This document shows, piece by piece, positions 49,928 through 57,619 of a DNA stretch of 64,000 nucleotides. The stretch comes from Bin87 sp034420475 (GTDB taxonomy: Bacteria > Chloroflexota > Dehalococcoidia > Lucifugimonadales > UBA3495): contig DAOULH010000069.1 of assembly GCA_034420475.1 (NCBI GenBank), positions 1-64,000 on the forward strand, in the 5' to 3' direction. The notes beneath the pieces are model-generated. The model had not been told where the DNA came from and made no database searches. It was given only the letters and a program-made list of their open reading frames with translations. How positions within the stretch are numbered: position 1 is the stretch's first letter; each line of letters opens with the position of its first letter. The translations under genes were made by a program, and so were the position numbers.

Positions 49928-50464
49928 ATGAACACAACTGCGCTACCAGCGGACAACCTATATTGCTGCCTGCATGAGACGCCCTTCGGGTGGCTGGCCC
50001 TGCTGGGTTCAACGCAGGGATTGCTTCGAGTCAGCCTGCAACCGGAGCCGCAGGACGCGCTGGCCGGGCTGGGCGATGCAAGCAACGCCGCGGCGGATAA
50101 CGCCACCGTGTTCGCGGATGCACTGGCAGCGTTTGACAAGTACTTCGCCGGAGATACCGGAGCCCTGGACGCCATACCGCTGGACCTCTCTGGCGCCTCT
50201 CCGTTCTTCGGCGCGGCGTGGGCGGCCTGCCGGAGCATACCGCCGGGGGAGACCCGCTCCTACCAGTGGCTGGCCGAGGCCGCCGGGAACCCCAGGGCAT
50301 CCCGCGCCGCCGGCCAGGCCATGGCCAGAAATCCCTTCCCGCTGATCATCCCATGCCACCGGGTGGTGGGCAGCAACGGGGGTCTGCACGGGTATGGAGC
50401 CGGGGGCGTCGGCGTGAAGGCGCGCCTGCTGGAGATGGAGCGCAACCGGGGCACGCTGCTGTAG
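49928..50464 (+). CDS. ogt: Methylated-DNA-protein-cysteine methyltransferase (MGMT/Ogt)
   Basis: A 178-residue DNA repair protein that removes alkyl groups from O6-alkylguanine. It has IPPGETRSYQWLAEAAGNPRASRAAGQAMARNPFPLIIPCHRVV with the acceptor Cys143 in PCHRV, and GSNGGLHGYGAGGVGVKARLLEME. The N-terminal domain is shorter and less conserved, as in Ogt-type proteins. The start ATG 49928 lies 23 bases after the preceding stop. Confidence 0.93.
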   Translation: MNTTALPADNLYCCLHETPFGWLALLGSTQGLLRVSLQPEPQDALAGLGDASNAAADNATVFADALAAFDKYFAGDTGALDAIPLDLSGASPFFGAAWAACRSIPPGETRSYQWLAEAAGNPRASRAAGQAMARNPFPLIIPCHRVVGSNGGLHGYGAGGVGVKARLLEMERNRGTLL

Positions 50465-50473
50465 CCGGAGCAA

Positions 50474-50606
50474 CTTTACATCGATATAGAGGATGGACAG
50501 GATCAACTGACTGTCGTGAAGGTCCAACCGTTCCAAACGGCGGTGTGGATTGAATGGTTCTTCGGAATCATCAACATCCTGTAAATCCTGTCCATTCGAT
50601 GTAAAG
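50474..50606. repeat. Family-B-related inverted repeat
   Basis: CTTTACATCGATATAGAGGA opens it and TCCATTCGATGTAAAG closes it; inside are ATGGACAGGATCAAC and ATCCTGTAAATCCTGTCCAT. It shares the AATCCTGT words of family B but has different outer arms. The rest of the gap to 50764 holds no recognised gene. Confidence 0.65.
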
Positions 50607-50764
50607 GCCAATGCCGGCAGGCTTTGGCGGCGGTACTCCTTGCGGATGAACTGCCCGACGGGTATTCTGTAGCGCGATTCAATCCCCTCTGATCAACAAC
50701 AACGATTCCAAGCAGCAACGAAGATCGCGCTACCCAACCGCGCCGCCGGCAGGAGGTTACGACG

Positions 50765-51214
50765 ATGGCAGGACAGAAATTCACATCCTGGGTACACGGC
50801 TCCGCGATGACCGGAGAGTACCTGAACCGGGTCACCTCGGTGCGCCACTGTGGGCCTTTCGCCCGCATCGAGGGCAACGAGGGCCAGAACGCCTGGATGC
50901 ACTTCGCCATACCCACGCCCACGGTGCAGAACGGGAACCGGACCAAGGCCGAGTCGGTGTCGGTTTCCTTCCGCGCACGATCCCACGCCAACGTGGCCGA
51001 GGTGCTGGTGTACGACGGCGAGAAGATCATCGCCGAGCACCTGGGCATGGCCATCAAGGGCGACAACCTGGACGCCAGCTTCGAGATTCCGGGCGCGCCG
51101 GAGGTCGACCGGGGCATCAACGTGGTGGTAGGCGTCACCTTCGACGCGGGCGCGCCGGACATCCGCTCGATGCAGGTAGAAATCGTGGGCGTGGGCGTGG
51201 ACTTCGAGGGATAG
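50765..51214 (+). CDS. Beta-sandwich protein of unknown function (DUF6623-like)
   Basis: A 149-residue protein. It is mostly beta strand, without signal or membrane segment: FTSWVHGSAMTGEYLNRVTSVRHCGPFARIEGNEGQNAWMHFAIPTPT, then RSHANVAEVLVYDGEKIIAEHL. It resembles small stand-alone beta-sandwich proteins such as DUF6623. An intrinsic terminator follows. AGGAGG lies before the ATG, so good expression is expected. Function unknown. Confidence 0.6.
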   Translation: MAGQKFTSWVHGSAMTGEYLNRVTSVRHCGPFARIEGNEGQNAWMHFAIPTPTVQNGNRTKAESVSVSFRARSHANVAEVLVYDGEKIIAEHLGMAIKGDNLDASFEIPGAPEVDRGINVVVGVTFDAGAPDIRSMQVEIVGVGVDFEG

Positions 51215-51240
51215 CCGCGGCCGGCAATAAAACGGTTTCA

Positions 51241-51270
51241 AGGGCGGGTTTGGGACCCGCCCTAATTTTA
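51241..51270 (+). terminator. Intrinsic terminator after beta-sandwich gene
   Basis: AGGGCGGGT (51241-51249), 5-base loop, ACCCGCCCT (51255-51263), then AATTTTAT. It lies between convergent genes. Confidence 0.85.
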
Positions 51271-51672
51271 TGGCTGCCAAAGCCGGCTCTCGGACCGCGC
51301 CGCCCGGCGCAGCCTGTTGTCCAGCGTGGCCATCATCACGTCACGCCGCAGGGCAAGTTCCAAATACACCGCGTCGTAGATCGACAGGACATGCGCTTTG
51401 GCTAACTCGTAGGCCGCATTCAGATCGGTCTGGTCGTCGGTGTCGATTGGCAGCGCGGTCAACGTCTCCAAGTGCTGAGCGGCTCGAGCCGCAGACATCC
51501 GATTTCGCCTCTCGCCGGTGAGCAGGACATTGCGCATCTCAATGTGCCAGAAGCGGGGAACCAACCAGCCGGAAATCAGCGGTGATACGAAGGCGGCGTC
51601 GGCGTAAGGTTCGTTTTCATCATCAAGAACCCACGCCGCCGCCACGGAGGTGTCCAGGGCGATGGCAGGCAT
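51268..51672 (-). CDS. PIN-domain VapC-type toxin
   Basis: A 134-residue PIN protein with intact motifs: IALDTSVAAAWVLDDENEPYAD (first Asp7), FWHIEMRNVLL (Glu), LSIYDAVYLELALRRDVMMATLDNRL (later Asp residues). It should be an RNase. The start ATG 51672 overlaps the stop of the Phd-type antitoxin by one base (TGATG), which fixes the start; the longer reading starts in the antitoxin gene. Confidence 0.85.
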   Translation of the reverse strand: MPAIALDTSVAAAWVLDDENEPYADAAFVSPLISGWLVPRFWHIEMRNVLLTGERRNRMSAARAAQHLETLTALPIDTDDQTDLNAAYELAKAHVLSIYDAVYLELALRRDVMMATLDNRLRRAARSESRLWQP

Positions 51673-51953
51673 CAGCGGCGCCCGTAACGTCGCCAATCTA
51701 TGATGTCCCGCAAGCTGTCAGAGACCGTCTCCCACGGCTCCGGCGACCTGCCATCGCTTTCGTCGCTTGCCTTTTCGTTCTCGTCCAAAAGGTTACGCGG
51801 CGATTCCGAAGTCGGATCAGGAAGGGGAGCGGGGCAGAGATGCGCAACCGGCTGACCGTGGTGGGTTATCACCACCGTTTCACCCTGTCTTGCCGCCTCC
51901 AACAGCTCGAAAAGGATGAATTTGGCATCGTAGTCCTCAACTTCGCGCATCAT
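51672..51953 (-). CDS. Phd/YefM-family antitoxin
   Basis: A 93-residue protein: MMREVEDYDAKFILFELLEAARQGETVVITHHGQPVAHL is the Phd/YefM DNA-binding domain, and the C-terminal part (LDENEKASDESDGRSPEPWE) is disordered, as expected for toxin binding. It pairs with the VapC-type PIN gene. It lies 12 bases after the stop of the Uma2-type gene on the same strand. Confidence 0.88.
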   Translation of the reverse strand: MMREVEDYDAKFILFELLEAARQGETVVITHHGQPVAHLCPAPLPDPTSESPRNLLDENEKASDESDGRSPEPWETVSDSLRDIIDWRRYGRR

Positions 51954-51965
51954 TGGACCTCCGCG

Positions 51966-52853
51966 CTAGACTTGATCGGGCGACAGGCCGTGCTGCCGGA
52001 GGCGCTCTTCCAGAGCCTGGGCGCGGGCTTCGGCTTCCTGTCGGGCGTCCTCAGCTTCCTGGCGGGCGTCCTCAGCTTCCTGGCGGGCGTCTTCAGCGGC
52101 GTTGCGGGCGGTCTCGGCGGCATCTCGCTCCGCCTCGGCGGCCTGGCGGGCGGCCACTTCCTCGGCCAGGTAGCTGAGCCAGGTTTGCGCCTCCGGGTCA
52201 TACAGGCGGAGTTCGCCGTCGGGACGCTGGCAGACTTCCAGCTCCAGCACTTCACTGTACCCGCGGAGCATCCCGTCGTCGCCCCGCCCGATTTCGATGG
52301 GTTCGTATTCGCCCTCGCCTGAGACCGGGTCCGGGACCAACTGCTCGCCGACCAGGGCCGGGGAGAAAAGCTGGCCGGTGGGGTCGAAGCGCCAGTACTC
52401 GGTCACGCCCAGGGCGGCGTACAGGGCGCGCTTCTCCGTCATGTCGCGCACGAAGGTGCTGGGCGAGGCGATTTCGAGAACGAAATCGGGCGTCTTGCCC
52501 CCCTCGCGCCAGATGATGTAGGAGCTGCGGAGGTGGTCCTCCACGCCGAACACCACGAAAACGTCGGGGGCCAGGCGCACCGTGTTGTCGTTCATGCGGT
52601 AATAGATCAGCAGGTCGCCGGAGACGTAGACGTCATCGCGGTCGGCGTAGCGCTGGCGCAGGGCGAGCACGGTTTCGGTCAGCGGGTAAAACTGGGCGTC
52701 GGTTTCTGCCATTGGGTTCCCGTCCGATTCAGGGTAGTAGATGTCCGGGTCGTCCTCGGACAGCGGGCGATCCAGACCTTCCCGGACGAACCGGTTGACC
52801 AGTTCCTGGACCCTGATGCGCGGGCGGGTTTTTGCCTCGGTTGCGGTGGTCAT
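51966..52853 (-). CDS. Uma2-family protein with C-terminal coiled coil
   Basis: A 295-residue protein. The first 220 residues are a Uma2 (restriction-endonuclease-like) fold: RLAPDVFVVFGVEDHLRSSYIIWREGGKTPDFVLEIASPSTFVRDM, YAALGVTEYWRFDPTGQLFSP and IEIGRGDDGMLRGYSEVLEL. The Asp and the Glu-x-Ser positions are in place. The tail (about 240-290) is a coiled coil with repeats of DARQEAE, coded by 21-base units (52034-52096). Start ATG 52853; ATG 52871 is also possible. Uma2 proteins are common in cyanobacteria and Chloroflexota and of uncertain role. Confidence 0.85.
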   Translation of the reverse strand: MTTATEAKTRPRIRVQELVNRFVREGLDRPLSEDDPDIYYPESDGNPMAETDAQFYPLTETVLALRQRYADRDDVYVSGDLLIYYRMNDNTVRLAPDVFVVFGVEDHLRSSYIIWREGGKTPDFVLEIASPSTFVRDMTEKRALYAALGVTEYWRFDPTGQLFSPALVGEQLVPDPVSGEGEYEPIEIGRGDDGMLRGYSEVLELEVCQRPDGELRLYDPEAQTWLSYLAEEVAARQAAEAERDAAETARNAAEDARQEAEDARQEAEDARQEAEARAQALEERLRQHGLSPDQV

Positions 52854-53044
52854 GCTGGCTTTGCTCCCCATCCCAAGCGGCTGCGGGGGTGATTTTCTGC
52901 ATGGATGGACACGGATGGACGGGATTGAATTGATTTTGATGAGCGGGCCGGACATCCCGTAAGGGCGGGGGATATAGGCTTTCACCCTCACCCTGTCCAA
53001 TCACGTGGAACGCAAGAGGATCCGATGGATACGATCCGTTCCGG

Positions 53045-53332
53045 TCAGACGCCTTCCACGATCATCACGTTGGAGATGGTGGAGGCGATGCGCAGTTCCT
53101 TGGGGCCGGCGTAGTCGTCGGAGTAGTACCAGCCGTTGGCCTTTTCGAGGCTGTCGAACTCCAGGATGACGGTGCGGCGGGTCGGTTGGTCGCCCTCCAC
53201 CACGGTCACGTCGCCGCCGCGGGCCAGGTAGCGGCCGCCGTGCTTCTCGATGGTGGCGGGAACCTGCCCACGATAGACCTCAAACTTCTCGGGATCGGTA
53301 ACTTCAATCGTCGCGATGATATAGGCAGCCAT
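53045..53332 (-). CDS. DUF1330-family protein
   Basis: A 95-residue dimeric alpha/beta protein of the DUF1330 type: MAAYIIATIEVTDPEKFEVYRGQVPATIEKHGGRYLARGGDVTVVEGD, then RTVILEFDSLEKANGWYYSDDYAGPKELR. Length and motifs are normal for the family. The function is unknown. The start ATG 53332 follows AGGAGAC. It is divergent from the aldehyde dehydrogenase gene. Confidence 0.88.
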   Translation of the reverse strand: MAAYIIATIEVTDPEKFEVYRGQVPATIEKHGGRYLARGGDVTVVEGDQPTRRTVILEFDSLEKANGWYYSDDYAGPKELRIASTISNVMIVEGV

Positions 53333-53508
53333 GGGTCGTCTCCTTGGTGAAATGCTGGCCGCCGGCGAGCAGGACGCTGCGGCCCATGTCATTCTAACCT
53401 GCGGGCGCCGCCGGCTACCATTCCGCTTGCCGTGGGTTGCGCCCGGTAGTATTCTGCAATGCACTTTCATGCCGCAACAGGCCCACGGAAACAGGAGCGC
53501 CTGCCAAG

Positions 53509-55005
53509 ATGCCCACCACCGAAGTTCGCACGCACAACAACTTTATCAATGGCCAGTGGACGCCCTCCGACTCCGGCCGCACCTACTCCGTGTACAACCC
53601 CGCCCACAAGGACGTGCTCCTGGGGCACTTCCAGCTTTCCAACCCGGAGGACACCCTGCGCGCCGTGGCCGCCGCGTCGGAAGCCGCCGAAGGGTGGGCG
53701 GACACGCCGGCGCCGGTGCGCGCGCAGGTGCTCTTCCGCGCCCTGGAAATCATGGACCGCCGCGCCGAGGAAATCGCCCGCACCATCACCGAGGAGGAGG
53801 GCAAGCCGCTGCCCGACGCCCGGGGCGAGGTCAAGCGAGCCATGAACATCATGGAGTACGCAGCCGGCGAAGGCCGGCGGATGTTCGGCTACACCACCCC
53901 GTCGGAACTGCCCAACACGGTGGCCTACACGGTGCGCCGGCCCCTGGGGGTTGTTGGCATCATCACTCCGTGGAACTTCCCCATCGCCATTCCCGCGTGG
54001 AAGATGGCGCCGGCGCTGATCTGCGGCAACGCGCTCATCTTCAAGCCCGCTTCCAGCACCCCGCTGTGCGCGGTGAAGCTGACCGAGGTGTTCGAGGAGG
54101 CCGGCGTCCCCCCCGGCGTGCTGAACCTGATCACCGGCCCCGGCGGCAGCGTGGGCAACGCGCTGGTGGAATCGCCCGACGTGGCCGGCATCTCCTTCAC
54201 GGGCAGCACTGAGATCGGCACGGACCTGTACACCCGGGGCGCATCGCTGCTGAAGAAGGTGCAGGCCGAGATGGGCGGCAAGAACGCCGTCATCCTGCTG
54301 GCCGACGCCGACCTGGACAAGGCGCTGGGCGGCATCGTGCAGGGCGCCTTCGGCTCCACAGGCCAACGTTGCACCGCCACCAGTCGGGTTATCGTCGAGG
54401 ACGGGGTGTACGACCAGTTCATGGAGGAGTTGATCCAGCGCACGTCCAGGCTGACCATCGGCGACGGCTTGGAGGACGGCATCGACGTGAGCCCGCTGTC
54501 CAGCGAGTCGCAGCAGCGCACGGTGTCGGACTACATCTCCGTAGGCCGGGACGAAGGCGCGACCGTGGCCTTCGGCGGGCGCACACTCTCCGGCGGCATC
54601 TATGACGAGGGCTGGTACGTGGAGCCGACGATTTTCACCGACGTGACGCCGGACATGCGCATCGCCAAGGAGGAGATCTTCGGGCCGGTGCTGACGGTGT
54701 TCCGCGCCCGCGACCTGGAGCACGCGGTGGAGATCTCCAACAGCGTGAAGTTCGGCCTGTCGTCGTCAGTGTACACCCGCGACATCCCCCGGGCCTTCAA
54801 GTACATCAACACCGTGGACGCGGGTATGGTCCACGTGAACGCGCCCACTCTGGGCGGCGAGGTGCACCTGCCCTTCGGCGGCCTGAAGGCGTCCGGCGTG
54901 GGCCAGCGCGAGCAGGGCGTGGAGGCGGTGGACTTCTTCAGCGAGGTCATCACCGTGTACATCGACTACGCCGACGAGGCCCGGGCGCAGGCGCGGTTCA
55001 TCTGA
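53509..55005 (+). CDS. NAD(P)-dependent aldehyde dehydrogenase
   Basis: A 498-residue aldehyde dehydrogenase. It has WNFPIAIPAWKMAPALICGNALIFKPAS (nucleotide-binding), FTGSTEIGTDLY, the catalytic Glu in VQAEMGGKNA (Glu254) and the catalytic Cys in GSTGQRCTATSR (Cys288), then EEIFGPVLTVFR and LPFGGLKASGVGQREQG. It resembles the alpha-ketoglutaric semialdehyde dehydrogenase group but the substrate is not certain. It is followed by a family A repeat, which starts 11 bases on. Confidence 0.92.
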   Translation: MPTTEVRTHNNFINGQWTPSDSGRTYSVYNPAHKDVLLGHFQLSNPEDTLRAVAAASEAAEGWADTPAPVRAQVLFRALEIMDRRAEEIARTITEEEGKPLPDARGEVKRAMNIMEYAAGEGRRMFGYTTPSELPNTVAYTVRRPLGVVGIITPWNFPIAIPAWKMAPALICGNALIFKPASSTPLCAVKLTEVFEEAGVPPGVLNLITGPGGSVGNALVESPDVAGISFTGSTEIGTDLYTRGASLLKKVQAEMGGKNAVILLADADLDKALGGIVQGAFGSTGQRCTATSRVIVEDGVYDQFMEELIQRTSRLTIGDGLEDGIDVSPLSSESQQRTVSDYISVGRDEGATVAFGGRTLSGGIYDEGWYVEPTIFTDVTPDMRIAKEEIFGPVLTVFRARDLEHAVEISNSVKFGLSSSVYTRDIPRAFKYINTVDAGMVHVNAPTLGGEVHLPFGGLKASGVGQREQGVEAVDFFSEVITVYIDYADEARAQARFI

Positions 55006-55015
55006 CCCTAGCCCC

Positions 55016-55075
55016 GTCATTGCGAGCGCAGCGCGGCAATCCCGCCGGTCTGACGGCGGTCTGGGTTGCCGCGCT
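55016..55075. repeat. Dispersed palindromic element, family A (copy 11, inside a coding region)
   Basis: TCATTGCGAGCGCAGCGCGG then CAATCCCG, and on the right GGGTTGCCGCGCTGC. The right arm is cut short. Positions 55020-55073 are translated as the first 18 residues of the next protein. Confidence 0.75.
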
Positions 55076-55793
55076 GCTTTTGCTGTCGGCAGCAGCGTGC
55101 GGACCCAACGACGCTGAGCGGGAGGCGCGATTCCAGCGAGCGTTGGCGGATGCCGTCGCGGAGGCCACGACGCCGCATCTGGCTGCCGTTTACCAGCAGG
55201 CATGGCCCTCGGTGTTCTACATCGAGCCCGAGGATGGGCAGCATGGCACCGGCTGGCTGCTGGAGCCCGGGGTGATCGTCACCGCCGCCCACGTGGTCTC
55301 GGACAGCGAGGTGGTCACCGTGCGGCAGGCGGCCGCGCCGTCCTTCGTCGCCACAGTGGCCGGCAGGGACGTGCGCAAGGATGTCGCGCTGCTGCGGTAC
55401 GACGTCACGGGAACACAAATGGGGATGGGCGCTGCCCCGCTGACGCTGGGCGACGCTGACATCAACGACATCGCGAAGGATCTGCTGGCTCTGGGCTACT
55501 CGGGCAGCGGCGTCAAGAGCGACGGCCAGGTGGGCTCGCCCAAAGCCAACGCCGGCATCCTGTCCCAGATCACCAACTTCGGGGCGCAGAGCTACGGCCG
55601 CAACCTGGAGATGGACGCTCCCATTGACCCGGGCGACAGCGGCGGCCCCGTGCTGAACACGGCCGGCGAGGTGGTGGGCATGGTCCGCGCCGCCGCGCGC
55701 CGGACGCCGGGCGGCGTGCAGGTGGTGGGCACCTTCTACGCCGTGCACGCCGACGAGATACGGGCGGCGGTGGAGGGGATCAGAAGTCGCTGA
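55020..55793 (+). CDS. Trypsin-like serine protease lipoprotein
   Basis: A 257-residue secreted or anchored protease. A signal peptide ends in lipobox LSAAAC (Cys27). The chymotrypsin fold has all triad residues: His91 in VTAAHVV, Asp121 in VRKDVALLRYD, Ser207 in DPGDSGGPV. It resembles DegP-like proteases but has no PDZ domain. The TTG start and the first 18 codons come from a dispersed palindromic repeat, so the hydrophobic core of the signal is made partly by repeat DNA. No other start is evident before the lipobox. The last 14 bases overlap the convergent Fic gene. Confidence 0.82.
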   Translation: MRAQRGNPAGLTAVWVAALLLLSAAACGPNDAEREARFQRALADAVAEATTPHLAAVYQQAWPSVFYIEPEDGQHGTGWLLEPGVIVTAAHVVSDSEVVTVRQAAAPSFVATVAGRDVRKDVALLRYDVTGTQMGMGAAPLTLGDADINDIAKDLLALGYSGSGVKSDGQVGSPKANAGILSQITNFGAQSYGRNLEMDAPIDPGDSGGPVLNTAGEVVGMVRAAARRTPGGVQVVGTFYAVHADEIRAAVEGIRSR

Positions 55794-56955
55794 AGCTTGG
55801 CTCGGACTGAATAACGTCAAGGATTCCCTCGGCCAGATACATCCGTGGGTGAGCACTGCTCCCATGACGGTTCAAGATGCGGGCATCCGTCAGTCTTTGG
55901 ATATACCCCTGCGCCGTTTGGTTAGAAACATCCAATGTAGATGCGATAAGTGGAGCTGATGTAAATGGAAATTCGAATAAAGTATCTATAACACGGAACA
56001 TTGCACCGGCAGTTTGCTGATTTTGCACTCTGGCATGGTATTCTTCTTGCAAATCCAGCAACCTTTCTACCCTTTCCAAAGCGTCGGTAGCAACTGTTGC
56101 CACGGCAGTCAGGAAGAATTGTATCCACTGGCCCCATTCACCATTGAGGCTGATACCAAGCAATAGGTCCATGTACTCTTGACGATGGATAGCAAGGTAG
56201 TTACTGAGATACAGTAAAGGATGTGCCAAATACCCACGCTCGCACAGCAGCAAAGTAATCAGCAACCGCCCCATACGACCATTGCCATCTTCAAAGGGGT
56301 GGATTGCCTCGAACTGATAATGGATCAATGCCAACTGGACCAGCAGTGGTATGCCCGAGTCAGAGTGCAGAAATTCTTCAAATTCGTGCAAAGTCACCAG
56401 CATTTCGGTTGGCGGCGGCGGGACATAGCGAGCGTGTTCTATCCCGGCAGATTCTCGTCCGATTATGACTTGTCGTGTACGAAACTCGCCCGGTCTGCGG
56501 TCACCGCCCCGTGCACCTGACATCAGCACTCGATGCACATCACGGATCAACCGCAAACTTACTGGCAGATCCTGCAACCTTTGTAAGCCAAAGTGCAAAG
56601 CCCTTACATGGTTAGCAACTTCACGCGCATCATCCGGGTCCCGGACCGTGCCGCTAACCTGAAATTGGTAGACTTCCGCGATGTTCGAAGTCGTGCCCTC
56701 AATACCACTGGACGCTACCGCTTCACGCATTGCCATCGGCTGGCTTAACAGGGATGGGCTGGGCAAGCTGGCTGCCCGTCCAGCCAGGCGGCTCAAGGCC
56801 TGATCCGCTTGGGACATCAACCCTACCGTATCGTCATCCCAAACGATGGCAGGCAAAAGCGGGTCAGGGACGAAAGCCGGCCAATACTTGCCATCAAGAG
56901 TGGCCGCTGGTACCAGACGGCCAGGACTGGCCTCAGTGAAATCCGCTTCACGCAT
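55780..56955 (-). CDS. Fic-domain protein (AMPylator type)
   Basis: A 391-residue Fic protein. The catalytic motif is HPFEDGNGRMGR (219-230), matching HPFx-D/E-GNGRxxR. An inhibitory-helix-like SSGIEGT (82-88) precedes it, placing the protein in the class with an internal N-terminal inhibitor. The C-terminus is a winged-helix domain (SAPLIASTLDVSNQTAQGYIQRLTDARI). Fic enzymes transfer AMP from ATP to a target protein. ATG 56955 is chosen; a TTG at 57000 would add 15 residues. Upstream are several TGTAAG palindromes. Confidence 0.88.
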   Translation of the reverse strand: MREADFTEASPGRLVPAATLDGKYWPAFVPDPLLPAIVWDDDTVGLMSQADQALSRLAGRAASLPSPSLLSQPMAMREAVASSGIEGTTSNIAEVYQFQVSGTVRDPDDAREVANHVRALHFGLQRLQDLPVSLRLIRDVHRVLMSGARGGDRRPGEFRTRQVIIGRESAGIEHARYVPPPPTEMLVTLHEFEEFLHSDSGIPLLVQLALIHYQFEAIHPFEDGNGRMGRLLITLLLCERGYLAHPLLYLSNYLAIHRQEYMDLLLGISLNGEWGQWIQFFLTAVATVATDALERVERLLDLQEEYHARVQNQQTAGAMFRVIDTLFEFPFTSAPLIASTLDVSNQTAQGYIQRLTDARILNRHGSSAHPRMYLAEGILDVIQSEPSFSDF

Positions 56956-57044
56956 TGCGCATCCGCATACAGCCTCGGTACCCTGAGGGCCGGCCTTCAA
57001 CGCCTCTCAGCACTGCTGCATAGGCTTGCAGCACGCCGCAGCTA

Positions 57045-57177
57045 GTGTAAGGAAACTTACACCCTTGGGGAGCAAATGTAAAGATCGCCCCCAATTCTTA
57101 CATTTCTCTCAAGGAAATGTAAGGAACCTTGCATTACCACCGGGCCAATGCAACCTTTCGCCGCCAACCTTACATTA
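57045..57177 (-). promoter_or_regulatory. Cluster of TGTAAG palindromes upstream of the Fic gene
   Basis: GTGTAAGGAAACTTACAC (57045-57062) is a perfect palindrome around a 4-base centre. AAATGTAA (57074-57081) faces CTTACATTT (57097-57105). AAATGTAAG (57115-57123) faces CTTACATTA (57169-57177). At least five copies of one half-site lie in alternating directions within 135 bases, in the gap just upstream of the Fic gene. This looks like a multi-site operator. Confidence 0.7.
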
Positions 57178-57200
57178 GCGGCGGCCCCTCCGCCGCCCCG

Positions 57201-57599
57201 TTACAGCGGCCGCCGGCCGGCGAAGCCCGTATCCGTGGGGTGCCACCAGTCTATGGAGGGCTCGCCGCGCTGCCAGCAGAGGTACACCACCTCGCCCTCC
57301 CGGCGGGACGGGAAGTCCACCAGGCCGCGGCCGATGTCGCGCACCTGGATGCCCCGCTCGGTGATCTCGCGCACCGCGTCCTGAAGGCGCTGGGTGAGCT
57401 GGGAGACGATGCGCTCCGACTCGGCGATGTCCCCCTCGCTGCTGGAGTGGCCGTTGCTGCGGCGGCGGCGCAGCAGGGACAGCAACTCCTCCTGCTGGCG
57501 CACCAGCTCCGCCCGCAGCGGCGCCATGGCCTCGAATCGCTCCTCGAGCCACGGCACCAGGTCGTTGGCCTCTTCCCGGGTGAACATCCGCTCCTGCAT
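57201..57599 (-). CDS. DUF2203-family protein
   Basis: A 132-residue protein: ERMFTREEANDLVPWLEERFEAMAPLRAELVRQQEELLSLLRRR and REITERGIQVRDIGRGLVDFPSRREGEVVYLCWQRGEPSIDWWHP are DUF2203 blocks. The protein is helical in the first half. Start ATG 57599; ATG 57587 with CAGGAG upstream is also possible. It is divergent from the TrmI-like gene, with its start about 20 bases away. Role unknown. Confidence 0.82.
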   Translation of the reverse strand: MQERMFTREEANDLVPWLEERFEAMAPLRAELVRQQEELLSLLRRRRSNGHSSSEGDIAESERIVSQLTQRLQDAVREITERGIQVRDIGRGLVDFPSRREGEVVYLCWQRGEPSIDWWHPTDTGFAGRRPL

Positions 57600-57619
57600 A
57601 ACGGCGGTATAATACACCA

